Positions 9,595 through 18,459 of a stretch of 64,000 bases of DNA are shown here, in pieces. The DNA lies in assembly GCF_900115015.1 (NCBI RefSeq), contig NZ_FOUZ01000005.1, forward strand, positions 124,001-188,000, in the 5' to 3' direction. Under the pieces are notes generated by a model. It saw only the letters and a list, made by a program, of their open reading frames with translations, made no database searches and was not told where the DNA came from. The DNA is from Algoriella xinjiangensis (GTDB lineage: Bacteria; Bacteroidota; Bacteroidia; Flavobacteriales; Weeksellaceae). The position numbers and the translations under genes were made by a program. How positions within the stretch are numbered: the first letter of the stretch is position 1; each line of letters begins with the position of its first letter.

Positions 9595-9642
9595 GCCCAG
9601 AATATTATTTTAACAAAAAAATAGAATTAACTTGCTAAAAGT

Positions 9643-9673
9643 GTTGTTGTTTTCTTAAATTTTTTTAGATTTG
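9643..9673 (+). promoter_or_regulatory. Bacteroidota-type promoter for the DUF3276 gene
   Basis: GTTG at 9643-9646, a 19-base spacer, then TAGATTTG at 9666-9673. This matches the -33 TTTG / -7 TAnnTTTG arrangement with one mismatch in the -33 box. The start codon is 37 bases downstream. Confidence 0.55.
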
Positions 9674-9710
9674 TTAGGAAACATTTAACAATTAAACTCT
9701 ATTTAGACTT

Positions 9711-10091
9711 ATGAATGAATTTGAAAACCAGGAAAAGGTGGATGCAGAAGGAGTCTTTTCCAAGGTATTAAGAGCTGGCCGCAGGACCTATTTTTTTGAT
9801 GTGCGCGAAACAAGAGCTGGAGATTATTACTTAACAATAACAGAAAGTAAGAAAAACACGCAAGATGATGGTGCAGTTTATTACAAAAAACACAAAATTT
9901 ATTTATACAAAGAAGATTTTGAAAGTTTTAAAGAAATGTTAGACGAAACAACTGATTTTGTTTTTGCACAAAAAGGACAAGAAGTAATTTCGGAAAGACA
10001 TCAAAAAGATTTTGATTTAAAAACTAAAGTTGAAAGTAAAGATGATACGCAAGTAGAATCTTTTACGAATATCGATTTCGAAGATATTTAG
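9711..10091 (+). CDS. PUR-alpha-like DNA/RNA-binding protein (DUF3276)
   Basis: Small protein of 126 residues with one PUR repeat (about 13-90): VFSKVLRAGRRTYFFDVRET, DYYLTITESKK, and HKIYLYKEDFESF. PUR repeats bind single-stranded nucleic acid; bacterial members are found in spirochaetes and Bacteroidota. The C-terminal tail (about 95-126) is acidic and low-complexity. It stands alone between its own promoter and a strong terminator. Its cellular role in these bacteria is unknown. Confidence 0.88.
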   Translation: MNEFENQEKVDAEGVFSKVLRAGRRTYFFDVRETRAGDYYLTITESKKNTQDDGAVYYKKHKIYLYKEDFESFKEMLDETTDFVFAQKGQEVISERHQKDFDLKTKVESKDDTQVESFTNIDFEDI

Positions 10092-10112
10092 ACTTATTAA
10101 TATGCGTAAAAT

Positions 10113-10141
10113 AAAAACCTCTCAATTTGAGAGGTTTTTTT
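10113..10141 (+). terminator. Intrinsic terminator after DUF3276 gene
   Basis: Stem AAAAACCTCTCAA / TTGAGAGGTTTTT followed by further T residues. Confidence 0.9.
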
Positions 10142-10179
10142 ATGGCGTTTTATCAGAAAATATACTATTAAATAAAAAA

Positions 10180-10213
10180 AAACTCCCGAAAGCTAAATGC
10201 TTCGGGAGTTTTA
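10180..10213 (-). terminator. Intrinsic terminator after sucC
   Basis: Stem AAACTCCCGAAGC-like / GCTTCGGGAGTTT with a T-run on the minus strand (a run of A on the plus strand at 10172-10182), 20 bases past the sucC stop. Confidence 0.88.
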
Positions 10214-10233
10214 TATTTAGTTTAAAACTAATA

Positions 10234-11427
10234 TTACTTTAATAATTCTTCTACTTTATCAGCAGCATCTTTTAATGTAATTGCAGAGTGAACTTCGAAT
10301 CCTGATTCATCAATCATTTTCTTAGCGATTTCTGCATTTGTTCCTTGTAAACGAACAATAATAGGAACATTAATTTCGTCACCCATATTGTTGTAAGCAT
10401 CTAAGATACCTTGTGCAACACGGTCGCAACGTACAATACCACCAAAAATGTTAATTAAAATAGCTTTTACGTTTTTATCTTTTAAGATAATACGGAAACC
10501 TTTTTCAACACGTTCAGCATCAGCAGTACCACCAACATCTAAAAAGTTAGCTGGGTTACCACCTGATAATTTGATAATATCCATAGTTGCCATTGCTAAA
10601 CCAGCTCCGTTAACCATACATCCAACATTACCATCTAATTTTACAAAGTTTAATCCAGCTTCACCAGCTTCAACCTCTGTAGCATCTTCTTCTCTTGTAT
10701 CACGTAAAGCAGCTATATCTGCATGACGGAATAATGAGTTATCATCGATAGAAACCTTAGCATCAACTGCGATAATTTGATCATCAGAAGTTTTTAATAC
10801 TGGGTTAATTTCAAACATAGAAGCGTCAATTGCAACATAAGCATTGTATAATGCCGTGATAAATTTAACTCCGTCTTTGAAAGCGTTACCTGATAAACCT
10901 AAGTTAAAAGCAACTTTACGTGCTTGGAAACCTTGGATTCCTACAGATGGATCAATTTCCTCTGTAAAAATTTTATCTGGTGTGTGTTCTGCAACTTCTT
11001 CAATATCCATTCCACCTTCAGTAGAATACATAATCATATTTTTACCAGTTGCGCGGTCTAATAATACAGAAACATAAAATTCTTCAGTTTCAGATTCACC
11101 AGGATAATAAACATCCTCAGCAACTAAAATTTGATGAACTTTTTTACCTTCCGCAGAAGTTTGAGGTGTAACCAATTGCATCCCGATAATATCGTTTGCT
11201 CTTTCTTTAACCTCGTCTAAGTTTTTAGCAAGTTTAACTCCGCCACCTTTTCCACGACCACCTGCGTGTACTTGAGCTTTAATTACGTACCAACCTGTAC
11301 CTGTTTGTTCAGTTAACTGTTTTGCAGCTTCTACAGCTTCTTCTGGTGTACTTGCTACGATTCCTCGTTGCACTTTCACACCATATTTACTAAGAATTTC
11401 TTTTCCTTGATATTCGTGAAGATTCAT
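10234..11427 (-). CDS. sucC: Succinate-CoA ligase (ADP-forming) subunit beta
   Basis: Beta subunit of the TCA-cycle enzyme that converts succinyl-CoA to succinate with ADP or GDP phosphorylation; it pairs with SucD, which is not in this window. At 397 residues it is of normal length. The N-terminal ATP-grasp domain begins MNLHEYQGKEILSKYGV and carries AQVHAGGRGKGGGVKLA. Later come FEINPV, DVGGTA and the C-terminal CoA-ligase segment IFGGIVRCDRVAQGI. The gene is transcribed alone, with a -7 box about 20 bases upstream and a terminator downstream. Confidence 0.97.
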   Translation of the reverse strand: MNLHEYQGKEILSKYGVKVQRGIVASTPEEAVEAAKQLTEQTGTGWYVIKAQVHAGGRGKGGGVKLAKNLDEVKERANDIIGMQLVTPQTSAEGKKVHQILVAEDVYYPGESETEEFYVSVLLDRATGKNMIMYSTEGGMDIEEVAEHTPDKIFTEEIDPSVGIQGFQARKVAFNLGLSGNAFKDGVKFITALYNAYVAIDASMFEINPVLKTSDDQIIAVDAKVSIDDNSLFRHADIAALRDTREEDATEVEAGEAGLNFVKLDGNVGCMVNGAGLAMATMDIIKLSGGNPANFLDVGGTADAERVEKGFRIILKDKNVKAILINIFGGIVRCDRVAQGILDAYNNMGDEINVPIIVRLQGTNAEIAKKMIDESGFEVHSAITLKDAADKVEELLK

Positions 11428-11447
11428 TTTTTTTGATTTTTCAATTA

Positions 11448-11455
11448 CAAAAATA
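11448..11455 (-). promoter_or_regulatory. Candidate -7 box for sucC
   Basis: Minus-strand TATTTTTG fits TAnnTTTG 20 bases upstream of the sucC ATG. No convincing -33 box was found. Confidence 0.4.
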
Positions 11456-11702
11456 AAAATATTGTTGATGAATTCTAAATTTTGACATATTAAATTTATC
11501 AGCTTATGTAAAATAGGCTAAAAAATTTACTTATTTAGATTTTCTAAGTTACTAAAAATACTGATATAATAAGTCAAAATGTTTTTAATACAATTTTTAG
11601 ATCGTATAAGTTACACCACAAAATAATGAAGCAAATTTTAGTGGTGTACAAAAGGTCGTATCTAAACTTAGAACTAATTTATTTAATTTATATATTTACC
11701 TC

Positions 11703-12380
11703 ATGATAAAAGCAGAAAATATTGTAAAGAAATTTGGAGATTTAGAAGTATTGAAAAGTGTATCTTTAAATATTTCTGAACGCGAAATTGTTTCGATAGT
11801 TGGTGCTTCTGGTGCCGGAAAAACAACTTTACTTCAAATATTAGGAACCTTAGAAAAAAGTACTGAACCTAGAAAGTACAACACAAATATTTCGATTGCG
11901 GGACAAGATATTACGAAACTAAATGACCGTGATTTATCAAAATTTCGAAACGAAAATATTGGATTTATTTTTCAGTTTCATCAATTGTTACCAGAATTTA
12001 ATGCCTTAGAAAATATTTGTATTCCAGCGTTTATCAAGAAAACAAAAAAAGCAGAAGCAGAAAATCGCGCAAAAGAGTTGATGTCATATTTAGGATTAAC
12101 AAATCGATTAACTCATAAACCAAATCAACTTTCGGGAGGAGAGCAGCAACGTGTTGCAGTGGCAAGAGCGTTAATCAATCAACCAAAAGTTGTATTTGCA
12201 GATGAGCCTTCGGGAAATTTAGATTCGAAGAATGCAGAAGAATTGCACGAATTATTTTTTAATTTACGAAATGAATTTGGTCAAACCTTTGTAATTGTCA
12301 CACATAACGAAGAATTAGCAAATATGACTGATCGTAAATTGGTAATGGCTGATGGTTTGTTTGAAACTAATGCGCAATGA
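11703..12380 (+). CDS. ABC transporter ATP-binding protein, LolD/MacB-type
   Basis: ATPase of 225 residues with Walker [10 protein letters not shown] (about 37-45), Q-loop [12 protein letters not shown], signature [15 protein letters not shown], Walker [14 protein letters not shown] and the H-loop VTHNEEL. The SGNLDS pattern after Walker B is typical of the LolD/FtsE/MacB family, which powers lipoprotein release or mechanotransmission. No permease gene is adjacent, so the partner must be encoded elsewhere. The ATG is preceded within 5 bases by TATATTTA, a near -7 box. The stop overlaps the next gene by 4 bases, suggesting coupling. Confidence 0.85.
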   Translation: MIKAENIVKKFGDLEVLKSVSLNISEREIVSIVGASGAGKTTLLQILGTLEKSTEPRKYNTNISIAGQDITKLNDRDLSKFRNENIGFIFQFHQLLPEFNALENICIPAFIKKTKKAEAENRAKELMSYLGLTNRLTHKPNQLSGGEQQRVAVARALINQPKVVFADEPSGNLDSKNAEELHELFFNLRNEFGQTFVIVTHNEELANMTDRKLVMADGLFETNAQ

Positions 12381-13141
12381 ATCAACAAGAATTAAAAGAT
12401 TTTTTAGACGAAAAAGTTACTCAATATAATACGTTAGATTTTATAGATTCGGATCCGGTTCAAATTCCTCATCGTTATTCTACAAAAGAAGATATCGAGA
12501 TTTCGGGATTTTTAGCTGCAACAATTGCATGGGGAAATCGTAAAATGATTATCAACAATGCCAATAAAATGATGACTTTGATGGGAAATTCGCCTTTCGA
12601 TTTTATCATGAATTCTTCTGAAGACGATTTAACTCGTTTTGATGGTTTTGTGCATCGTACATTTAATAGCGATGATTTAAAATTTTTCATCAAATCGCTT
12701 CGTAATATTTATCAAAATCATCACGGATTGGAGCATGTTTTTCATCACTATCAAGCTGATGATTCTATGCAAGAAGCAATTTCTCAATTCAAGAAAATAT
12801 TTTTTGAGGTAGATCATCTACCTCGAACAACAAAACATGTTTCAGATCCATTAAATAATTCAGCCGCAAAACGAATAAATATGTGGTTAAGATGGATGAT
12901 TCGTAAAGATCAACAAGGTGTTGATTTAGGAGTTTGGAATACGATTTCGCCCTCAAAATTATCTTGTCCTTTAGATGTGCATTCGGGTAATGTAGCGCGT
13001 AAGCTTGGAATTTTGACTCGTAAACAAAATGATGCAAAAGCCTTGAAAGAATTGGATGCAAAATTACGAGAAATGGATGCGACAGATCCTGTGAAATACG
13101 ACTTTGCTCTTTTTGGTTTGGGTGTGTTTGAAGGATTTTAG
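12377..13141 (+). CDS. TIGR02757 family protein (DUF2400)
   Basis: Conserved protein of 254 residues of unknown function found mainly in Bacteroidota. Recognisable segments are [47 protein letters not shown] and [14 protein letters not shown] near the C-terminus, followed by the closing [15 protein letters not shown]. It overlaps the LolD-type ATPase gene by 4 bases, so the two are cotranscribed. The helix-rich C-terminus is reminiscent of HhH-GPD DNA glycosylases, but no catalytic site can be claimed. Confidence 0.88.
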   Translation: MNQQELKDFLDEKVTQYNTLDFIDSDPVQIPHRYSTKEDIEISGFLAATIAWGNRKMIINNANKMMTLMGNSPFDFIMNSSEDDLTRFDGFVHRTFNSDDLKFFIKSLRNIYQNHHGLEHVFHHYQADDSMQEAISQFKKIFFEVDHLPRTTKHVSDPLNNSAAKRINMWLRWMIRKDQQGVDLGVWNTISPSKLSCPLDVHSGNVARKLGILTRKQNDAKALKELDAKLREMDATDPVKYDFALFGLGVFEGF

Positions 13142-13249
13142 TATTTAGTTAAGTATTTATTAACACGCTTTTAGAAAATTATTATCTAATTTTAGATTCT
13201 ACTTTCCTAACTATAAATATTTAAATAAGTTCAAAAAGATCAAAACACA

Positions 13250-13834
13250 ATGGTAAAGATACATGTAGGAGAAGAATTTAGAGAAGTTAGTTTATTAGGA
13301 AATTTAAGAAATTTTTATGCAGTTTCAAATTTTGGACGTTTAGTTAGTTTTTTATCTGGAATAGAAGATGACGGAAAATTGTTGAAAGGTAGTTATATAA
13401 ACGGATACAGAATTTTACGTTACAGTTACAAAGATGAAGCTGGAAAAAAAAGATATACGCAAAATTTAATTTATCATTTGGTTGCAGAAAAATTTTTACC
13501 TGCGCCAACAGAAGATCAAACGTATTTGTTGCATCTAGATTTTGTAAAAGATAACGATAATGTGACAAATTTAAAATGGGCAACGAAAGATGAATTTCGA
13601 GATCATTTTATGAAAAGTCCATTGTATAAAGATGGAATAAAAAAGTCGCAAGAAACTCGTCAAAAAATGGACGGTAATAAATTGACTTCGACCGATGTTA
13701 TTCGAATTAAAAAAATATTAGCCAATCCAAATCGTAAAACTCGATTAAGAATTATTGCAAAACAATTCGGAATTAGCGAAATGCAATTGTATCGTATAAA
13801 ATCTGGAGAAAATTGGGGACATATTAAAATCTAA
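13250..13834 (+). CDS. NUMOD4/HNH-like protein with C-terminal helix-turn-helix
   Basis: Protein of 194 residues with the layout of a homing-type HNH endonuclease. A NUMOD4-like N-terminus (NFYAVSNFGRLVSF, about 20-35) is followed by an HNH_3-like segment (about 76-120: IYHLVAEKFLP, YLLHLD, NVTNLKWATKDE) and a helix-turn-helix (about 145-190: RIIAKQFGISEMQLYRIKSG). No intron, intein or phage genes surround it; the neighbours are housekeeping genes. It may be a domesticated, possibly regulatory, relative of a homing endonuclease. Catalytic competence is uncertain because the HNH spacing is not canonical. Confidence 0.7.
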   Translation: MVKIHVGEEFREVSLLGNLRNFYAVSNFGRLVSFLSGIEDDGKLLKGSYINGYRILRYSYKDEAGKKRYTQNLIYHLVAEKFLPAPTEDQTYLLHLDFVKDNDNVTNLKWATKDEFRDHFMKSPLYKDGIKKSQETRQKMDGNKLTSTDVIRIKKILANPNRKTRLRIIAKQFGISEMQLYRIKSGENWGHIKI

Positions 13835-13869
13835 AATAAAATTAAACAAAATATAAATTTGCAAGTAGA

Positions 13870-13900
13870 AAGGTATTCATTACAATTGAATGCCTTTTTT
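13870..13900 (+). terminator. Intrinsic terminator after the NUMOD4/HNH-like gene
   Basis: Stem AAAGGTATTCA / TGAATGCCTTT (one G-T pair) followed by a run of T. Confidence 0.8.
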
Positions 13901-13942
13901 TATGAATTATAAGTGTTATTTTTAGACACGCAAAAAAAGAAT

Positions 13943-14593
13943 ATGAAAAATTTAGTTGGAGTTAATTATATAGAAAGATTACCGGTTGTTAAAACAGAAA
14001 AAACGCCGTTGTTTTTATTGATTCATGGATACGGAAGTAACGAAGAAGATTTGTTTTCGTTTGCACAAGATTTGCCTCAAAATGCGCATATTGTTAGCGT
14101 AAGAGCTTTGCATGATATTATGTACGGCGGTTATGCGTGGTACGATATTAATTTTGTGAACAATGAAAAATGGATGGACGAAGATCAAGCAGTTTCATCA
14201 CGAAATAAGTTGGTAGAATTTATCGATCAAATTGTAGCACAAGAAAATTTAGACGAAAAACAAGTTACGTTGATGGGATTTAGTCAAGGTGCAATTTTAA
14301 GTTATGCGATTGCTTTGAATAATCCAACCAAAATAAAAAATGTTGCAATTTTAAGCGGTTATCCCGAACAAAAAATAATTGGAGATTTCGATCAAACTCA
14401 AGATTTTTCTAATCTAAACTTTTTCGTTTCTCATGGAACAGAAGATGTTGTTTTACCAATAGAATTAGGTAAAATGGGCGAAGAGTTTTTAACATCTTTA
14501 GAAATAAAATTCGAATATCACGAATACAGAAGCGGACACGGAATTGTACCTCAAAACTACCATGATTTGATGGCTTGGGTAAATAATTTTTAA
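13943..14593 (+). CDS. Carboxylesterase/phospholipase-type alpha/beta hydrolase
   Basis: Cytoplasmic alpha/beta hydrolase of 216 residues. It has the oxyanion region LIHGYGSNEEDLFSFA, the nucleophile elbow GFSQG with Ser114, an acidic residue region SHGTEDVVLP, and the catalytic His in SGHGI near the C-terminus. These fit the YpfH / acyl-protein thioesterase-like group that cleaves short-chain carboxyl esters. A GTG at 13913 would extend the frame by ten residues, but MKNLVGVNYIE at 13943 is the natural start and avoids the terminator zone. It converges on the Smr gene with a 4-base overlap of stop codons. Confidence 0.88.
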   Translation: MKNLVGVNYIERLPVVKTEKTPLFLLIHGYGSNEEDLFSFAQDLPQNAHIVSVRALHDIMYGGYAWYDINFVNNEKWMDEDQAVSSRNKLVEFIDQIVAQENLDEKQVTLMGFSQGAILSYAIALNNPTKIKNVAILSGYPEQKIIGDFDQTQDFSNLNFFVSHGTEDVVLPIELGKMGEEFLTSLEIKFEYHEYRSGHGIVPQNYHDLMAWVNNF

Positions 14594-15105
14594 ATAAATT
14601 TAACTTCTATGGCGTCGCCGTGATATTCTTTTATCGGCGCGTCATAGAATTCTATATTGATATAACGATACAATAATTCGGTTAATTCGCGCTTTAAAAC
14701 ACCTTTTCCAAAGCCGTGAATAAAAACTAATCGAATTTGATTTTCAAACATAGCACGTTCCACCTCATTTCGCGCAACATCTATTTGCGTTTGTATAATT
14801 TGTGCAGGATCTAAATCGCGCCAATTATCAACCAAATTTTCAATATGTAAATCAATTTCGCGTGTAACATACGGATGACGATGCGATTTTCGAAATGTTT
14901 TAAACTTTGGTTTAGAAAATTCTTTTATTTCCTCATCTCGGTACTCATCATAATCAATATCAATGTCTTTTATAATATCGGTTTGGTTGTATTCATATTC
15001 AAAACCAAATTCATCGTCAAAGTAAACACAGTCACCTTTTATTTTGGTAATTGTACCTGAAATATCATCGTCTATCACTTTAACTTTTGTTCCGATTTTG
15101 AACAT
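14590..15105 (-). CDS. Smr-domain protein (DUF2027/MutS2-related)
   Basis: Protein of 171 residues. An N-terminal small beta domain (about 1-35: FKIGTKVKVIDDDISGTITKI) leads to an acidic linker, and then a C-terminal Smr domain (about 90-170) with REIDLHIENLVD, the FIHGFGKGVLKRELTELL motif and the closing GDAIEVKFI. Smr domains act as nucleases or nucleic-acid binders in MutS2 and related proteins; the HGxGxG motif is intact (HGFGKG). No MutS2 portion is present. No hairpin separates it from the convergent esterase gene. Confidence 0.85.
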   Translation of the reverse strand: MFKIGTKVKVIDDDISGTITKIKGDCVYFDDEFGFEYEYNQTDIIKDIDIDYDEYRDEEIKEFSKPKFKTFRKSHRHPYVTREIDLHIENLVDNWRDLDPAQIIQTQIDVARNEVERAMFENQIRLVFIHGFGKGVLKRELTELLYRYINIEFYDAPIKEYHGDAIEVKFI

Positions 15106-15185
15106 TTATTTAGATTTTATGCAAAATTAAGAATAATTTCATCAGTTTTTAATTTATTGTACTATTCTATTCTAAATCAATATTG

Positions 15186-15193
15186 TATTTTTG
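15186..15193 (+). promoter_or_regulatory. Candidate -7 box of the main polysaccharide locus
   Basis: TATTTTTG fits TAnnTTTG 17 bases before the ATG at 15211, the first gene of the 15-23 kb glycan operon. The nearest TTG upstream is too far away (26 bases), so only the -7 element is claimed. Confidence 0.4.
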
Positions 15194-15210
15194 CTTCTCA
15201 AACTAACCAA

Positions 15211-16395
15211 ATGTCCAATCAACCTGAAAAAATAAAAGTACTTTTTAGGCTGCGCTCATTAGAAATGGGTGGAGTTCCGAGAGTAGTTTTAGACTTATTG
15301 CGAAACTTACCAAAAGATAAATTCGATTTTACATTAATGCTAAATTTATATCAAGGCGAATTGATAAATGATATTCCAAATGATGTAAAATTGATAGTCG
15401 TAGAAAAAGGAAAAGAACAAATGAGTTCTAATCCAATAATCAATAAAATACAATTAGCTTTTAGAAGATTAAAATTGGAGATTTATGATAAATTTCCTAG
15501 TGTACTTTATGCGCTAAAAGTTCCACAAAAATTCGATATTGAGGTTTCTCCTGGATATGCAGAATTTGATATGGTTTTAAATTCTCCTGATAAAAAATCG
15601 CGTAAAATTGGTTGGTTTCACACAGATGTTAGTTACGATAAAGATGAAAAACGCGTATTAAGTAGAATCGAAAAAATGAAACATTTTGATTTTATGATTT
15701 TTGGCTCTAAGCAAACGCGTCAAGTAATTGATGATTTGTATCAAGTGCAATATTCAAAAAGTACTGTTATTTATAATGTGATAAAAGTGGATGAGGTTTT
15801 GAAAAAAGCTGATTTGGTTGATTATTCTTTTCAGACAGATTTACCCGTTTTTTCTTCGATGGGGCGTTTGCATCACCGCAAAGGATATCATACGTTGATG
15901 AAAGTTCATAAACGATTATTGGATGATGGTTTTCAGCATAAAATTGCTGTAATTGGCGGCGGAAATGAAATGGAAAATTTACAAAATCAGCGCAAAGAAC
16001 TGAATGTAGAAGATTCGTTTTTATTATTAGATTCTCAAACCAATCCTTACCCATATATAAAAGCTTCAGATTATTTTATTTTACCTACACAATCAGAATC
16101 TTATCCGTTGGTAATTGGCGAAGTAATGTGTATGCGAAAACCAATTATTTCGACAAATGTTGGCGGAATTTCAGAAATGATTGATGATGGAGTAGATGGT
16201 ATATTGATAAAATATGATGAGCAAGAAATGTACGATGCGATGAAACAATTTATGACGAATCCAGATTTTGTCACAAAACTTATTCAGGGTGCAGAGACGG
16301 CTTATAATAAATTTGATGAAAAAGAAATTTATCGTCAAGTTTCCGAAGTTTTTGAACAACAATATCAATTAAAATTATCACATGCACGAAACTAA
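15211..16395 (+). CDS. Glycosyltransferase family 4
   Basis: GT-B retaining transferase of 394 residues. The N-terminal acceptor domain begins KVLFRLRSLEMGGVPRVVLDLL. The C-terminal donor domain has SSMGRLHHRKGYHTLMKVH, then YPYIKASDYFILPTQSESYP and the E-x7-E-type GEVMCMRKPIISTNVGGISE. The start at MSNQPEK is preferred to an upstream in-frame codon at 15157, because that extension overlaps the promoter-like box. It is closely similar by eye to the GT4 at 24300 (shared VHKRLLDDG / VHRRLLDEG and NPYPY blocks). It overlaps the next gene by 14 bases. Confidence 0.9.
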   Translation: MSNQPEKIKVLFRLRSLEMGGVPRVVLDLLRNLPKDKFDFTLMLNLYQGELINDIPNDVKLIVVEKGKEQMSSNPIINKIQLAFRRLKLEIYDKFPSVLYALKVPQKFDIEVSPGYAEFDMVLNSPDKKSRKIGWFHTDVSYDKDEKRVLSRIEKMKHFDFMIFGSKQTRQVIDDLYQVQYSKSTVIYNVIKVDEVLKKADLVDYSFQTDLPVFSSMGRLHHRKGYHTLMKVHKRLLDDGFQHKIAVIGGGNEMENLQNQRKELNVEDSFLLLDSQTNPYPYIKASDYFILPTQSESYPLVIGEVMCMRKPIISTNVGGISEMIDDGVDGILIKYDEQEMYDAMKQFMTNPDFVTKLIQGAETAYNKFDEKEIYRQVSEVFEQQYQLKLSHARN

Positions 16396-17284
16396 AATTA
16401 CAGTTGTAACACCATCGTATAATCGCGAACATACTTTGCCTCGTGTTTATGAATCATTAAAAAATCAGACATTTAAAGATTTTAAATGGATTATTATGGA
16501 TGATGGTTCTACCGATGATACAAAAAAATTGATTGAAAAATATCAAGCCGAAAATTTATTTGAAATTGAATATTTTTGGAATGAGAATGCGAAGAAGTTT
16601 TACACTGTTTTTAAAGGTATTGAAAAAGTAAACTCTCCTTTTTTTACAATTTTAGATTCAGATGATGCTTATGTAGAAAATGGATTACAGATAATGTATG
16701 AAACAATAGTTGCTTTAAATACTAAAGATTTTATATCTGCAACGTTTAATTCTCAGTTTCCTAATGGTGATTTAGTAGGTGATTTATTTTTAAATAATTT
16801 TGAAGGATCAATATTAGAAATGAGGTATAAACATAAAATAAGAGGTGATAAACACACAATTTTTATAACAGAAAAGTATCAAAACTATTTGAATAACTTT
16901 GATTATACTATTTTTAAAAATAAATATGCTCCTCAGAAAATTTTTTTTAATATTTATGACTCAAATGGAGAAAAAACAAAATTTGTTAATAAAAATGTTA
17001 GGATATATTATCAAGATGAAAATGATTTAGCTTCAATGTCTAATGATCGTATAAAGGAAACATCGTATTTAGGACTAATGGAAGGTTATCGGTCTTTTCT
17101 TAATTCGTACGGGACAAAACTTTTTAAATATCCTAAAGCTTTAATTCGTAATTTAGTTGGCTATCAAGTCTATTCTATTGTTAATCAGAAGAAATTTGGA
17201 GAAATGAACAAAGGTTTAATACATTTTAAATTTTTGTCTTTTCTACTTTACCCTTTCACACTAATTTATTATAAACTGAAGTAA
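16382..17284 (+). CDS. Glycosyltransferase family 2
   Basis: GT-A transferase of 300 residues: KITVVTPSYNREHTLPRVYESL at the N-terminus (about 4-25), IIMDDGSTDDTKKL for nucleotide binding and FTILDSDDAY as the metal-binding DxD. The C-terminal half is divergent and ends with a hydrophobic helix (FLSFLLYPFTLIYY). It overlaps the preceding GT4 gene by 14 bases, indicating translational coupling. Sugar specificity unknown. Confidence 0.88.
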   Translation: MHETKITVVTPSYNREHTLPRVYESLKNQTFKDFKWIIMDDGSTDDTKKLIEKYQAENLFEIEYFWNENAKKFYTVFKGIEKVNSPFFTILDSDDAYVENGLQIMYETIVALNTKDFISATFNSQFPNGDLVGDLFLNNFEGSILEMRYKHKIRGDKHTIFITEKYQNYLNNFDYTIFKNKYAPQKIFFNIYDSNGEKTKFVNKNVRIYYQDENDLASMSNDRIKETSYLGLMEGYRSFLNSYGTKLFKYPKALIRNLVGYQVYSIVNQKKFGEMNKGLIHFKFLSFLLYPFTLIYYKLK

Positions 17285-17295
17285 TGTTTTACTAA

Positions 17296-18459
17296 ATGAC
17301 CAACCAACCAACCAACCAAAAAATACTTTTTATTTACTACAAACTCTTTAAAGCAGGCGGTGTTGCTAGAGTTTTAGTTTCATTAGCAAATGAGTTAGTG
17401 AAACAAGGAAATGATATTACAATTTTATTGATGATTTCGGATACATCTAGCTTTTTTGAGTTAGATAGTCGAGTAAAAGTAATTTATCTAGATACATTTT
17501 CGCATTGGGGTTTTACAAAAATTAATGTAAATCTGAATAAATATACTCCAAAATTACCCTACAAAAATAATATTAAAAACTATGTTTACGATTTTGGACA
17601 ATGGGAAATGTTACACAAATGGATCAATAAAAATCATCAAGAATATGATGTAATTATTTCTACTTGGTATAAATTATCTACTCAATTAGCTTTAAATAAA
17701 AAAGCAAATCACAAAACAATTGCTTGGGAACATGCCAATTTTGAAGGAGGAGGTAAACTTTGGAATAATTTATTACGAAAATATTATAAAAATTTAAAAG
17801 CGGTAGTTTGTATTAATTCTCCATCGTTTTCGCATTATAAATCAATAAATAACCAGTCTTTTCAGATTCCAAATTTAATTGGAGAACCTTTTGAGTCTTT
17901 TAATTCTGATAAAATTAAAGACAAAGAAAATACGTTGATTTATGTTGGAAGATTAGATTCGGATAAAAATGTAATCGAATTATTACAGATTTTAGAGAAT
18001 ATAAATTTTCGTGATTTTAGCTTTAAAATAATTGGAGATGGACCCTCAAAAAATACTTTAGAAAATATTGTTAATTCTAGCGAAAAACTTAAAAACACAG
18101 TTGAATTTTTAGGAAGTAGAAACATTAATGAAATTTATGATGAACTAAGTAAAAGTAAATTGTTTCTGTTTGCGAGTAAAACAGAATGTTTACCAACGGT
18201 TTTGATTGAAGCTACATTAATGGCAAACACTTTGATATCTTATGATTGCAAGTACGGACCATCTGATATTATTAGTGAAAATAATGGATTTCTAATTCCG
18301 ATGCATAATCAAAAAATGTTTCAGGAGAAATTACAGTTTTTAATAGATAATTCCGAAGATTTAGATCAATTACTTTATTCAAGTCTTAAAGATTCTAAAA
18401 AATGGTCAAAAGAGGTTATTTTAAAACAATGGGATAAAATTTTAAGGAATAATGAATGA
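17296..18459 (+). CDS. Glycosyltransferase family 4
   Basis: GT-B transferase of 387 residues. The N-terminus is ILFIYYKLFKAGGVARVLVSLA; the donor half has LIYVGRLDSDKNVIELLQIL, KIIGDGPSKNTLENI, VEFLGSRNINEIYDELSKS and the family block LFLFASKTECLPTVLIEA. It overlaps the next gene by 8 bases. A short repeat (accaacca, four times) at its 5' end encodes the Thr-Asn-Gln-Pro start. Specificity unknown. Confidence 0.9.
   Translation: MTNQPTNQKILFIYYKLFKAGGVARVLVSLANELVKQGNDITILLMISDTSSFFELDSRVKVIYLDTFSHWGFTKINVNLNKYTPKLPYKNNIKNYVYDFGQWEMLHKWINKNHQEYDVIISTWYKLSTQLALNKKANHKTIAWEHANFEGGGKLWNNLLRKYYKNLKAVVCINSPSFSHYKSINNQSFQIPNLIGEPFESFNSDKIKDKENTLIYVGRLDSDKNVIELLQILENINFRDFSFKIIGDGPSKNTLENIVNSSEKLKNTVEFLGSRNINEIYDELSKSKLFLFASKTECLPTVLIEATLMANTLISYDCKYGPSDIISENNGFLIPMHNQKMFQEKLQFLIDNSEDLDQLLYSSLKDSKKWSKEVILKQWDKILRNNE

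Noticed and set aside
10448-11077. Plus-strand open frames opposite sucC
   Set aside because: Antisense shadows of a conserved enzyme; no start signals or protein-like motifs.
15157-15210. Upstream start for the first GT4 gene
   Set aside because: The extension contains the TATTTTTG box and gives residues unlike GT4 N-termini; ATG at 15211 is preferred.
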